NCBI RefSeq assembly: GCF_000429265.1
Contig: NZ_AUBN01000018.1
Location: forward strand, 1 to 64,000
Length of the DNA stretch: 64,000 bases
DNA from: Actinomyces gerencseriae DSM 6844
GTDB lineage: Bacteria > Actinomycetota > Actinomycetes > Actinomycetales > Actinomycetaceae
Reading direction: 5' to 3'
This document shows positions 20,980 through 30,259 of the stretch, one piece after another. A model generated the notes under the pieces. The model was not told the DNA's origin. It saw only the letters and a list, made by a program, of their open reading frames with translations, and ran no database searches. The position numbers and the translations under genes were made by a program. The number at the start of each line of letters is the position of its first letter. Position 1 is the first letter of the stretch.

Positions 20980-21891
20980 CTACTTGGCGAGCCAGTCGGA
21001 GGCGATGACGGCCGACTCGAGCTGCTCCTTGGTGGAGCGGGCATTGAGGGTGCGCAGCTCGTCGGCGGTCAGACGGGCCGCCACTGCGTCGATGGCCTGG
21101 GTGGCGCCAACAGGGAGGCTCTTGCGCACCAACGGAGTGACGTTCTCCGGAAGAATGAGGTTCTTCGGGTCCTCCAGCACGACGAGGTCGTTGTCCGTGA
21201 TGGCGGGGCTGGAGGTGGGGATGTTGGCCACGTTCACGGTCCCGTCGGTCAGCGCGTTGACGGTGAGCGGGCCCCCCGTGTCCTCCACGGGATCGATCGT
21301 GGCGTCCACGCCGTAGACGGACATCAACCCGCTCGGGCCGTAGGGCCGCGTGGCCAGCTCGGAGTTCGCGGCGATCGTCACGGTGCCGCCGAGCTCGGCG
21401 AGGTCCGCGATGGAGGTCAGCCCGTACGCGTCGGCCGTCGCACGGGTCACGGTGTAGGAGTCCTGGTCGGTGGCCTCGGCCGAGCCCAGGATCGTCAGAT
21501 CCCGGGGCAGGACCGTGAACAGCTCCTCGCGGACGGAGTCGGCGTCGGTGGCCTCCGGATCCTTGGCGTAGTACTGGAGGAGGTTGCCCCCGTACTCGGG
21601 GATGACACTGATGTCGCCGGACTCGATCTGGGGCAGGTAGACCTCGCGCTGTCCGATCTGGTACTCGCGCGTGACCGTATAGCCCGCCGTCTCCAGCACC
21701 TGGGCGTAGATCTCGGCGATGATCTCATTGGAATAGTACTGCTGGCTGCCCACGACAATGGGCCCGGCTCCCGAGCCCTCGGAGTCCTCCGAGGCGAAAG
21801 GATCTCTGCCGAGTCCGCAGGCGCCGAGCGCGCCGGTCACAGCGGTCAGGCCGGCGACCGCGAGAATGCGGCGGCGAGTGGTGGGAGGCAT
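20980..21891 (-). CDS. Osmoprotectant ABC transporter, substrate-binding lipoprotein (ProX/OpuCC type)
   Basis: A 303-residue lipoprotein. The N-terminus has a basic start (MPPTTRRR), a hydrophobic stretch and a lipobox ending GALGAC, predicting a diacylglyceryl Cys outside the membrane. The mature part has family traits of glycine betaine/choline/carnitine binders: VGSQQYYSNEIIAEIYAQ, SGDISVIPEYGGNLLQYY and the C-terminal LRTLNARS. The start at 21891 overlaps the stop of the upstream permease by one base (TGATG). It is the last gene of a four-gene operon (ATPase, two permeases, binder). Confidence 0.92.
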   Translation of the reverse strand: MPPTTRRRILAVAGLTAVTGALGACGLGRDPFASEDSEGSGAGPIVVGSQQYYSNEIIAEIYAQVLETAGYTVTREYQIGQREVYLPQIESGDISVIPEYGGNLLQYYAKDPEATDADSVREELFTVLPRDLTILGSAEATDQDSYTVTRATADAYGLTSIADLAELGGTVTIAANSELATRPYGPSGLMSVYGVDATIDPVEDTGGPLTVNALTDGTVNVANIPTSSPAITDNDLVVLEDPKNLILPENVTPLVRKSLPVGATQAIDAVAARLTADELRTLNARSTKEQLESAVIASDWLAK

Positions 21892-22565
21892 CAGGAATCC
21901 TTCCTGTGACGCGTGCCGGCCGGTGCGACGGCGCGCTGAACAAGGCTGAAAACGGCTTCGGAGACGAGGGCGAGGACGACGACCAGGAAGGACGCCACGA
22001 GCATGCTGGTGTAGTCCTGGGTCTTGAGACCGAGGAACATGAGTCTGCCCAGCCCGCCCGCACCGGTGTAGGCGGCCAGGGTCGCCGTGGCGATGACCTG
22101 GAGTCCGGCCGACCGCAGCCCGCCGACGAGCTGAGGCGCCCCGAGGGGGATCTCGACACGGGCGAGCACCTGGGCCTCGCTCATGCCGCTGGCGCGGGCG
22201 CCATCGACGGCCACGCGGTCGGCGGCCTCGATACCGGTGTAGGCGCCGGCCAGGACGCTGGGCAGGGCCAGGATGACGAGCGCCAGCAGCGGCGCGCGCA
22301 GGCCGATGCCCAGGGCCAGGCCGAACAGGGTGATCAGGCCCAGCGTCGGCAGCGCCCGCACGGCTCCGGAGACGACCACGGCCAGGCCCCGGCCCTTGCC
22401 GGTGTGGCCCACCCACCATCCCAGCGGCACTCCGATGAGCGCGGAGAGGCCCACGCCCAGCAGGGAGTAGCCCACGTGCTGGGCCGTGAGGGTGCCGAGG
22501 CCCATCGCACCGGTCCAGTGATCGGCGTCCAGGATGTACTCGATGGTGGTCTCGAAGTAATTCAT
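21891..22565 (-). CDS. Osmoprotectant ABC transporter permease (second)
   Basis: A 224-residue inner-membrane permease of the ProW/OpuCB family with five to six predicted helices (for example LLGVGLSALIGVPLGWWVG and LLALVILALPSVLAGAYTG). The coupling-helix motif EAADRVAVDGARASGMSEAQ contains the conserved Gly that contacts the ATPase. Start at ATG 22565; it overlaps the end of the first permease gene by four bases and its own stop overlaps the binder start, so the cistrons are coupled. Confidence 0.92.
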   Translation of the reverse strand: MNYFETTIEYILDADHWTGAMGLGTLTAQHVGYSLLGVGLSALIGVPLGWWVGHTGKGRGLAVVVSGAVRALPTLGLITLFGLALGIGLRAPLLALVILALPSVLAGAYTGIEAADRVAVDGARASGMSEAQVLARVEIPLGAPQLVGGLRSAGLQVIATATLAAYTGAGGLGRLMFLGLKTQDYTSMLVASFLVVVLALVSEAVFSLVQRAVAPAGTRHRKDS

Positions 22566-23230
22566 CCGTCCTCCCGGTGGGCCCGGCTCGCGGCGCGCTG
22601 GCGTCGCGTCCAGGGCATGAGCGCCCTCCCGCCCAGGACGACCGCGCCGTCGAGAACGACAGCCAGCAGCACCGTGACGACGAGGCCCGTGAGGATCTCC
22701 GCGGTCAGACCGCGCTGGAAGCCGTTGGTGAAGAGCCAGCCCAGGCTGCGCACGCCCAGGACCGCCCCGACCGTGGTCAAGGAGACCGTGGAGACGGTCA
22801 CGACCCGCAGCCCGGCGAGGACGGCGGGGCCGGCCAGCGGCAGCTCGACGGTGAGAAAGCGGCGCACCGTCCCCATGCCCATGGCGGTGGCGGCGTCGCG
22901 CACTCGCTGATCGACCGCCTCGAGGGCCTCGACGGTGGTCGGCACGAGCAGCGCCAGCCCGTAGAGGGTCAGGGCCACCACGACGTTGGCGGCGTCGCGG
23001 ATCCCGGTCCCCAGCACGAGGGGGAGGATGACGAACAGGGCCAGGGAGGGGATGGCGTACATCAGGGAGGCGCCCGAGACGATGAGCGCTCGCAGGGGCC
23101 TCACCCGCTGCGCCAGGCGCGCCAGGGGCAGGGACAGCGCAAGAGTGGCCAGGACCGCCGGGACCACCTGCAGGAGATGGGCGCTCAGGTAGACCTCCAC
23201 CAGCGGGATATTGGTGAGCACCCAGTTCAC
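22562..23230 (-). CDS. Osmoprotectant ABC transporter permease (first)
   Basis: A 222-residue permease related to the downstream one, with helices such as VVPAVLATLALSLPLARLA and ASLMYAIPSLALFVILPLVL, and the coupling motif EALEAVDQRVRDAATAMGMG. The two permeases differ and probably form a heterodimeric channel, as in OpuCB/OpuCD. The start overlaps the ATPase gene stop by four bases (23227-23230). Confidence 0.92.
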   Translation of the reverse strand: MNWVLTNIPLVEVYLSAHLLQVVPAVLATLALSLPLARLAQRVRPLRALIVSGASLMYAIPSLALFVILPLVLGTGIRDAANVVVALTLYGLALLVPTTVEALEAVDQRVRDAATAMGMGTVRRFLTVELPLAGPAVLAGLRVVTVSTVSLTTVGAVLGVRSLGWLFTNGFQRGLTAEILTGLVVTVLLAVVLDGAVVLGGRALMPWTRRQRAASRAHREDG

Positions 23231-24150
23231 GTGGCCGCCGCCTCGTGCGCGCCGGCCCCCACGGGGACCGGTGAATCGTGTTCGGCGTCCAGGACGCCCA
23301 GCGTCCGCCCGGCCGAGTCCTGCACGACGCGGCGCCCCGCGACCTCCCGCAGGCGCAGCGCGCGCTCGGAGTCGTCCAGGCCGAGGAATCGGGCGACGAA
23401 GTCATCGGCGGGGTCCGCCACGAGCTCGGCACCGGTGCCCCGCTGGGCGATATGGGCGCCTTCGCTCAGGAGGATGATCTCATCGCCGAGCACCAGAGCC
23501 TCATCGACATCGTGGGTGACGAAGACGATGGTCTTGGCCAGGTCCGCCTGAATGCGGATGAGCTCGCGCTGGAGCTCGCGGCGCACCAGCGGGTCGACTG
23601 CGCCGAAGGGCTCGTCCATGAGCAGGACGCCGGGATCGGCGGCCAGCGCCCGAGCCACGCCGACGCGCTGAGCCTGTCCGCCGGAGAGCTGATGGGGGTA
23701 TCGCTGGGCGAGCCCGGAATCGAGGTCCAACATGTCCATCAGCTCCAGAGCGCGCTCCCGGGCGGCCGGACGACCGACTCCGCCCAGACGGGGCACGAGG
23801 GTGATGTTGTCGATGACGCGACGGTGCGGCAGCAGACCCGCGTTCTGCATGACATAGCCGATGGAGCGCCTCAGCGAGACGGGGTTGCGCTCGCACACGT
23901 CCTCGCCGTCGAGCAGGACCCGCCCCTCGGTGGGATCGACCATGCGATTGACCATGCGCAGCAGCGTGGTCTTGCCGCAGCCGGAGGAGCCGAGCAGCAC
24001 GGTGATCGTGCCCGCGGGCAGGCGGGCGGAGAACGACTCGACGGCGGGCGGGGCGCCCGAACGCGCGCCCGCGAGCGCGGGATATCGCTTGGTGACGGCT
24101 TCGAACTCGATGGTGCTGGCCGTGTGGGCCACTCCAGGAGCGGAACTCAC
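23227..24150 (-). CDS. Osmoprotectant ABC transporter ATP-binding protein
   Basis: A 307-residue ATPase. Walker A GSSGCGKTT, Q-loop QNAGLLPH, signature LSGGQAQRVGVARAL, Walker B VLLMDEPFGAVD and the H-loop FVTHDVDEAL are all intact. The C-terminal tail (about 245-307) is a short regulatory extension rather than full CBS domains. The GTG at 24150 is preferred because AGGGAG lies eight bases upstream; the open frame continues 38 codons further to 24264 without similarity. First gene of the operon, divergent from a PadR regulator gene. Confidence 0.93.
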   Translation of the reverse strand: MSSAPGVAHTASTIEFEAVTKRYPALAGARSGAPPAVESFSARLPAGTITVLLGSSGCGKTTLLRMVNRMVDPTEGRVLLDGEDVCERNPVSLRRSIGYVMQNAGLLPHRRVIDNITLVPRLGGVGRPAARERALELMDMLDLDSGLAQRYPHQLSGGQAQRVGVARALAADPGVLLMDEPFGAVDPLVRRELQRELIRIQADLAKTIVFVTHDVDEALVLGDEIILLSEGAHIAQRGTGAELVADPADDFVARFLGLDDSERALRLREVAGRRVVQDSAGRTLGVLDAEHDSPVPVGAGAHEAAAT

Positions 24151-24250
24151 GCTTTGGTCTCCCTTCCGCGCGCAAGCGCACCGGTCCGGCGCGTGCGACC
24201 ACCGTAGCAGCCCCGATCCGTTTATGTCGATTCGATGTATTCTGAGTCTC

Positions 24251-24775
24251 ATGCTCACCCTCAAGATCCTCGGGTTCCTCGACGACGGCCCTCTGCACGG
24301 CTACGAGCTGCGCCGCCGCATCAACGAACTCGACGGTCCCGGAAACCAGCTGTCCGACGGAGCCCTCTACCCGGCCCTGTCCCGGCTGGAGACGGCCGGC
24401 TACCTGGTGCGCACGGAGGAGCCCGGGGCTCGGGGCCGCAGGCGCCGCCGCATCGAGATCACCGCGGCGGGTCGCGAGCGCCTGCACGCGCTGCTGCGCC
24501 ACCCGAGCGAGGCGGAGATGAGCTCCATGCCCCGCTTCCTGACGGTGCTCGCCTTCCTGTCGCACCTGCCCGCGGCCGCCGACCGCGCGGCGGTGCTCCG
24601 CCGTCGCCTCATGATCCTCCAGGCACCGTCACCGGCCTTCTTCTACACCACCGACGGCGGGCCCCTCCGCGCCGCTCGCGAACCCGATCCCTACCGCCAG
24701 GGAATGGTCCGGGTGGCGGGCGCCGCGCGCCGCGCGGAGATCAACTGGCTGCGTACGATGCTCGCCGAGCGCTGA
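24251..24775 (+). CDS. PadR family transcriptional regulator
   Basis: A 174-residue regulator. The N-terminal winged helix is recognisable: MLTLKILGFLDDGPLHGYEL, then LSDGALYPALSRLETAGYL (recognition helix) and the wing RRRRIEITAAG. The C-terminal half is the helical dimerisation arm (RAAVLRRRLMILQ). PadR proteins often repress a neighbouring detoxification gene; here the candidate target is the oxidoreductase gene 86 nt downstream. A possible alternative start lies nine codons upstream at 24224. Divergent from the osmoprotectant transporter operon. Confidence 0.88.
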   Translation: MLTLKILGFLDDGPLHGYELRRRINELDGPGNQLSDGALYPALSRLETAGYLVRTEEPGARGRRRRRIEITAAGRERLHALLRHPSEAEMSSMPRFLTVLAFLSHLPAAADRAAVLRRRLMILQAPSPAFFYTTDGGPLRAAREPDPYRQGMVRVAGAARRAEINWLRTMLAER

Positions 24776-24861
24776 GCGCCGCCCCGCGTGCGCCCCGTCC
24801 GCGCGCCGTCGTCCCCGCTCCCGAACCGGGTGCGAGGCCGAGCACGATGAAGGAGTCTCAT

Positions 24862-25845
24862 ATGCCGTCCGCCACCATGCGCGCCGCCGTCCTGACCGCG
24901 CCCGGTATCGAGAACCTGCATGTCACCGATCTGCCCGTCCCCTTCCCCGAACCGGGTCAGGTGCGGATCAGGGTCATGGCCTTCGGCCTGAACCGCAGCG
25001 AGTACCACTCGGTGACCGGCCAGGCCGGGGGCATGACCTATCCACGAGTGCTGGGGATCGAGGCCGTCGGCGTGATCGATCTCGATCCCGAGGACGTGCT
25101 CGCAGCGGGCACGCAGGTCGCCACCATGATGGGAGGGATGGGGCGGGCCTTCGACGGCGGCTACGCGCAGTACGTCGTGGTGCCGCGGGAGCAGGTGATC
25201 CCCTTCTCCTCGGAACTGCCGTGGGAGATCATCGGCGCGGTCCCCGAGACCGTGCAGACGGCGCACGGCTCGCTGACGACCGGCCTGGGCCTGAGGCCGG
25301 GGCAGTCCCTGCTCGTGCGCGGCGGGACCTCCGCGCTCGGCCTGGCGACCGCGGCGCTCGCGGCGGACCGGGGCTGCCGGGTCCTGGCCACCTCGCGACG
25401 CCAGGCGGGGGTCGATCTCCTCGCCTCGCGTGGAGCGGAGGCCCTGCTCGACGACGGCGAGGTCGCCGCCCGGGTCCGAGACCGTCTCCCCGACGGCGTG
25501 GACGCGGTCCTGGAGCTCGTCGGCGTCCCCACGCTGCGCGACTCGCTGGCGGCGACGGCCGTGCACGGCACGGTGTGCTTCACAGGCATGCTGTCGGACT
25601 CCTGGACGATCCCCGACTTCTACCCGATGGACTGGATCCCCAACGGAGTGGGACTGACCACCTACGCGGGTGAGGCACGGGATCTGCCCGCGGCCAAGCT
25701 CCAGCGGGTCCTGGACAGGATCGCGGCCGGAGCGCTGGACCTGGTGCCGGTGCACTCCTACCCGCTGGAGGGCATCGTGGACGCGCAGCGGGACATGGCC
25801 GCGGGCGGGCGCGTCGGCAAGCTCGTCGGCCTGCCCTGGGACTGA
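24862..25845 (+). CDS. Medium-chain dehydrogenase/reductase, quinone-oxidoreductase type
   Basis: A 327-residue MDR-superfamily enzyme. The catalytic domain carries LGIEAVGVIDLD and the Rossmann domain carries VRGGTSALGLATAALAADRG (NADPH loop). The structural and catalytic zinc cysteines of alcohol dehydrogenases are absent, so it belongs with zinc-free quinone/enone reductases. A strong site (GAAGGAG, eight bases upstream) fixes ATG 24862. Lies directly downstream of the PadR gene and is the likely regulated target. Substrate unknown. Confidence 0.85.
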   Translation: MPSATMRAAVLTAPGIENLHVTDLPVPFPEPGQVRIRVMAFGLNRSEYHSVTGQAGGMTYPRVLGIEAVGVIDLDPEDVLAAGTQVATMMGGMGRAFDGGYAQYVVVPREQVIPFSSELPWEIIGAVPETVQTAHGSLTTGLGLRPGQSLLVRGGTSALGLATAALAADRGCRVLATSRRQAGVDLLASRGAEALLDDGEVAARVRDRLPDGVDAVLELVGVPTLRDSLAATAVHGTVCFTGMLSDSWTIPDFYPMDWIPNGVGLTTYAGEARDLPAAKLQRVLDRIAAGALDLVPVHSYPLEGIVDAQRDMAAGGRVGKLVGLPWD

Positions 25846-25875
25846 GGCCCCGGGCCGCTGGCGTCGCGGCGACGA

Positions 25876-26243
25876 TCAGCCCAGGAGCATGCCCAGGGCC
25901 AGGCGGACGACGGCCACTGCCGGCGGTGATCCCTGTGCGAGAGCGGCGCCGCGGTGAGCGGGAGACCTCAGGGCGAGGACGAGCGCCGTGCCGACGGGGA
26001 CCGCCGCCCCGCTCCCGGCGCCGATCAGAATCGCACCGATAATCGTCTCGATGGCGAGGAAGAGGTTGTAGAAGCCCTGGTTGTAGGCGTAGAAGGCGTG
26101 CGGACGCGCCTCCTCGGGGGTCCCGCCGAAGGTCTTGCGCGCCGGCGGCACCTCCCAGGCGATGGACTCCATCCAGAAGATGAGGACGTGGATGGCTGCG
26201 GCGAAAGGGCCGCGGCAAGGCCGACGAGGATCACGGCGCGCAT
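25876..26243 (-). pseudogene. DUF1304 family membrane protein, apparent frameshift
   Basis: Two overlapping frames together make one DUF1304-type small membrane protein. Frame one starts at ATG 26243 (MRAVILVGLAAAL). The rest of the family pattern (AAAIHVLIFWMESIAW, then FYAYNQGFYNLFLAIETIIG) continues in a second frame down to the stop at 25876. The switch falls near the three-base AAA run at 26204-26206 (TTT on the coding strand). One added T there would give 122 codons, the normal family length, so either a base was lost in the genome or the read is in error. The start overlaps the stop of the SGNH hydrolase gene (TGATG), as expected for a genuine gene in an operon. Confidence 0.75.
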
Positions 26244-27088
26244 CACGACGCCTTCTCCTCGGTCGCGCAGACGGCGGTGAGAAGGCCGTCCGGACCGTCG
26301 GCGGCCTCCCGGCGCGCGTCGTCATCCTCGAGCCGGGCGAGCACGACCCGCGCGATCATGCCCGCGGCCATCTCGTAGCCGGCGGCGGACGGGTGGAAGC
26401 CGTCATCGGCCCAGAAGTCGTCGTTGAGATCGCAGTGGGCGACATCGATGAAGGGAATGCCCCGCTCCGCGCAGATGGCGGCGGAGACGTCGGTCTGGGC
26501 GTCCGTCCACTCGCGCAGGACGGAGCGCAGGGTCGGCATGAGGACGGGGCTGCGGTAGAGCTGGCCCGAGCTGCAGACCACCACGTGCCGGCCGCGCCGC
26601 GCGGCTCCGTCGAGGACGGCCGCGAGGTCATCGGTCCACTCATCAAGACCGCGACGCGCCATGAGGTCATTGGAGCCGGCGCACACGACGAGCACGTCGG
26701 CACCGCTCACCTCGGGCAGGAAGCGGTAGCGCACGCGACGCATGGTCGCCCCCAGCCTGGCGTGCGTCGCCCACTCGACGTCGCGCCCGGTCCCGGCGGA
26801 GACGAGACGGGAGATGCGCGGCACCAGGGACTGGTCCTGGGCGGGCACGCCCGAGCCGGCGATGAGCGAGTCGCCGATGGCGGCCATTCTCAGAGGCGCG
26901 CCCCCATGGCGAACGACTCCCGAACCGACGGGCGCCATGGCCCCGTCGGGAGTCACGACGCCCTCGCGGTCCCCGGGCGGCTCCGGGGCGAGGTGCACGG
27001 TGCGGCGGGCTATGACCGCCTCAGCGATGGCCAGGGGACGACGCAGCCCACGGCGGATGCTGCGCCCGGGCGCAGAGAAGGTGCTCAC
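26243..27088 (-). CDS. SGNH/GDSL hydrolase family protein
   Basis: A 281-residue predicted esterase/lipase. Block I is AAIGDSLIAGSGV (Ser nucleophile), block III VVCAGSNDLM (oxyanion Asn), block V DGFHPSAAGYEMAA (Asp-x-x-His). The N-terminal 65 residues are basic with no obvious signal peptide, so it is probably cytosolic. The GTG at 27088 is preferred; the frame is open for 21 more codons to 27151. It is coupled with the DUF1304 gene through a one-base overlap. Confidence 0.87.
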   Translation of the reverse strand: MSTFSAPGRSIRRGLRRPLAIAEAVIARRTVHLAPEPPGDREGVVTPDGAMAPVGSGVVRHGGAPLRMAAIGDSLIAGSGVPAQDQSLVPRISRLVSAGTGRDVEWATHARLGATMRRVRYRFLPEVSGADVLVVCAGSNDLMARRGLDEWTDDLAAVLDGAARRGRHVVVCSSGQLYRSPVLMPTLRSVLREWTDAQTDVSAAICAERGIPFIDVAHCDLNDDFWADDGFHPSAAGYEMAAGMIARVVLARLEDDDARREAADGPDGLLTAVCATEEKAS

Positions 27089-27198
27089 ATGGCACGAGTC
27101 TACGGTCGCGCGATCGTCAACGGCCTGCGGGATCGGGCACACCGGCCGCACCCGCCCTCATCGGCGATGAGCCCGAGAGCGATCACCATGAGTGCGGC

Positions 27199-27639
27199 TC
27201 ACGGGCTGCGGCGCTCGGCCACCTCGTCGGTGTAGTCGCCGGCGACGACCTCGACGCGGTTGCCCTCGGGATCGAGCAGGACCGCCTCGTAATAGCCGTC
27301 GCCGGTGCGCCGGGGCCCATCGACCACGGGCACGCCGGCCGCACGCGCCCGGGCGGCCAGCTCATCGACATCGGTGCCTCCGGGCAGAGCGAAGGAGACA
27401 TGGGCCCAGCCAAGCGCCTCCGACTCCGGATGGGCACCGATGTCGGGGCGGCTCATGAGCTCGAGCCGGGCTCCGCGCCCACCAGCGGCGTCGGGATCGA
27501 AGCTGATGATGAACGTGCGCAGCCCCGTCCTCGGGTTGTGGTACTCGCCGTTCGAGCGACCGGAGAACCAACGGAGGTAGAAGTCGCGCACGCCGATGAG
27601 ATCGGCCACCCATACGGCCGCGTGATCGATGCGGGGCAT
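27199..27639 (-). CDS. VOC family protein (glyoxalase-like)
   Basis: A 146-residue protein with the paired beta-alpha-beta-beta-beta plan of the vicinal-oxygen-chelate superfamily. The first module begins PRIDHAAVWVADLIGVRDFY and the second contains VSFALPGGTDVDELAARAR and the closing LLDPEGNRVEVV. Metal-ligand positions (His5 and the C-terminal Glu) appear present. Substrate unknown. It stands alone: 110 nt from the SGNH gene and 271 nt from fumC. Confidence 0.85.
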   Translation of the reverse strand: MPRIDHAAVWVADLIGVRDFYLRWFSGRSNGEYHNPRTGLRTFIISFDPDAAGGRGARLELMSRPDIGAHPESEALGWAHVSFALPGGTDVDELAARARAAGVPVVDGPRRTGDGYYEAVLLDPEGNRVEVVAGDYTDEVAERRSP

Positions 27640-27773
27640 GCTCGTATCCTGCCCGGGACGGCCCGGACGGTCAACGGCGGCAGAACGGTCAGTGCTGTGT
27701 CAACACGTCATTCCAGCGTCCTTTCTCGCCGCTCCGCGTCGTCGAGCCCCTCGCGCAGGCGCTCATCATCGGC

Positions 27774-27865
27774 GTCGGCCGTCCGCCCGGGGCGAGTGGT
27801 GCCCGGGCTGAGAGGTACCTCCGGGTCGGCCCGTAGTCGGCCGTCCGCCCGGGACGAGCGGTGCC
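27774..27865. repeat. 30-bp imperfect direct repeat upstream of the VOC gene
   Basis: gtcggccgtccgcccgg and the 13 nt that follow occur at 27774-27803 and again at 27836-27865, with 28 of 30 positions identical and a 62-nt offset. This lies in the 271-nt gap between the VOC gene start and the fumC stop; nothing else is recognised there. Confidence 0.7.
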
Positions 27866-27910
27866 GCCGTGGCGCCGAATGAATACGATTCAGGCCCGTT
27901 CCTCAGCCGC

Positions 27911-29335
<1,425 letters not shown>

Positions 29336-29376
29336 GTGCCAAGGCTATACGGCGACCGCCGCCCCGGGGGCGCCGC

Positions 29377-29772
29377 TCACCCCGTCAGGCCCGCGGCCCG
29401 GGCGTAGGCGGCCGGGTCCACGGGGCGCGCGCGGCGCGCCAGCCCCTCGACGACGAGCAGGTAGGAGACGACGACCAGCTCGCGCACGAGGTCGGCATCG
29501 AGGGTCTCCCCCGGCGTCAACGTGATCCAGTGCCGCTTGTTCATGTGATAGCCGGGGGCGATGCCCGCGTACTGGCGGCGCAGCGCCGCGCCGTCCTCCG
29601 GGTCGGTCTTGAGCGTGAGCATCTGCGGGCCCGTCGTCTCGGTCAGCAGCGCGAAGATCCTGCCGCGGACCTTGTAGACGTCCCAGTCGGGGCCGAAGGG
29701 CCGGTCGAGCTGGGAACCGGGCAGGGTCCGGGCGACCTCGTGGGCTCTGGCGCGCAGCTCGTCGGCGTTCAC
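29377..29772 (-). CDS. MmcQ/YjbR family protein
   Basis: A 131-residue protein of the MmcQ/YjbR family, with a CyaY-like fold annotated in places as DNA-binding; its role is not established. The usual family features are visible: PFGPDWDVYKVRGRIFALL and LKTDPEDGAALRRQY, then GYHMNKRHWITL. The GTG at 29772 gives a normal family length; there is no in-frame ATG nearby. Confidence 0.82.
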   Translation of the reverse strand: MNADELRARAHEVARTLPGSQLDRPFGPDWDVYKVRGRIFALLTETTGPQMLTLKTDPEDGAALRRQYAGIAPGYHMNKRHWITLTPGETLDADLVRELVVVSYLLVVEGLARRARPVDPAAYARAAGLTG

Positions 29773-29989
29773 CGCCCCATCATGCCCCCCCGACGACGGC
29801 GCCGGCGTCGGCGGAACCTGACGCGGCGCTCGTGTCCGGCAGCGCCGGAACCGGGCACGGCGCCATCGTCGTCCGGGACCGGGCTCCGCCGTGGCCGGAA
29901 CACTCCGAACGACCCCCGCTCCCAGGAAAAGTTCAGGGCGTCTTGGCAGTCTGCCCCCGTCATCACCGACGCAACGGAAGGAGCCGCTC

Positions 29990-30214
29990 ATGGCCGACAG
30001 GGACGCCGCCTACGACCGGATCGCCGGCAAGGTCAAGGAGACCGCCGGGAAGGTCACCGGGGACAAGGAGACCAAGACCGAGGGCAAGCTCCAGAACATC
30101 GAGGGCAAGATCGCGGAGAAGGCCGACGACGTCAAGGACGAGGTCGTCGAGAAGGCCGACGACGTCAAGGGCGCCGTCAAAGGCGTGGCCGCCCGCCTCA
30201 GGAGGGACGAGTGA
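29990..30214 (+). CDS. CsbD family general stress protein
   Basis: A 74-residue, highly charged, Lys/Glu/Asp-rich protein. The core DRIAGKVKETAGKVTGDKET matches CsbD-like proteins, which in Bacillus are part of the general stress regulon; molecular function is unknown. The second half contains a short duplication (KADDVKDEVVE / KADDVKGAVKG). A strong ribosome site (GGAAGGAG) fixes ATG 29990. Divergent from the MmcQ/YjbR gene; 46 nt from the convergent permease. Confidence 0.9.
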   Translation: MADRDAAYDRIAGKVKETAGKVTGDKETKTEGKLQNIEGKIAEKADDVKDEVVEKADDVKGAVKGVAARLRRDE

Positions 30215-30259
30215 GGTTCGGGCCAGCGCCGCGCTGAGGCGCCCGCGCCGGGGCGGCGG

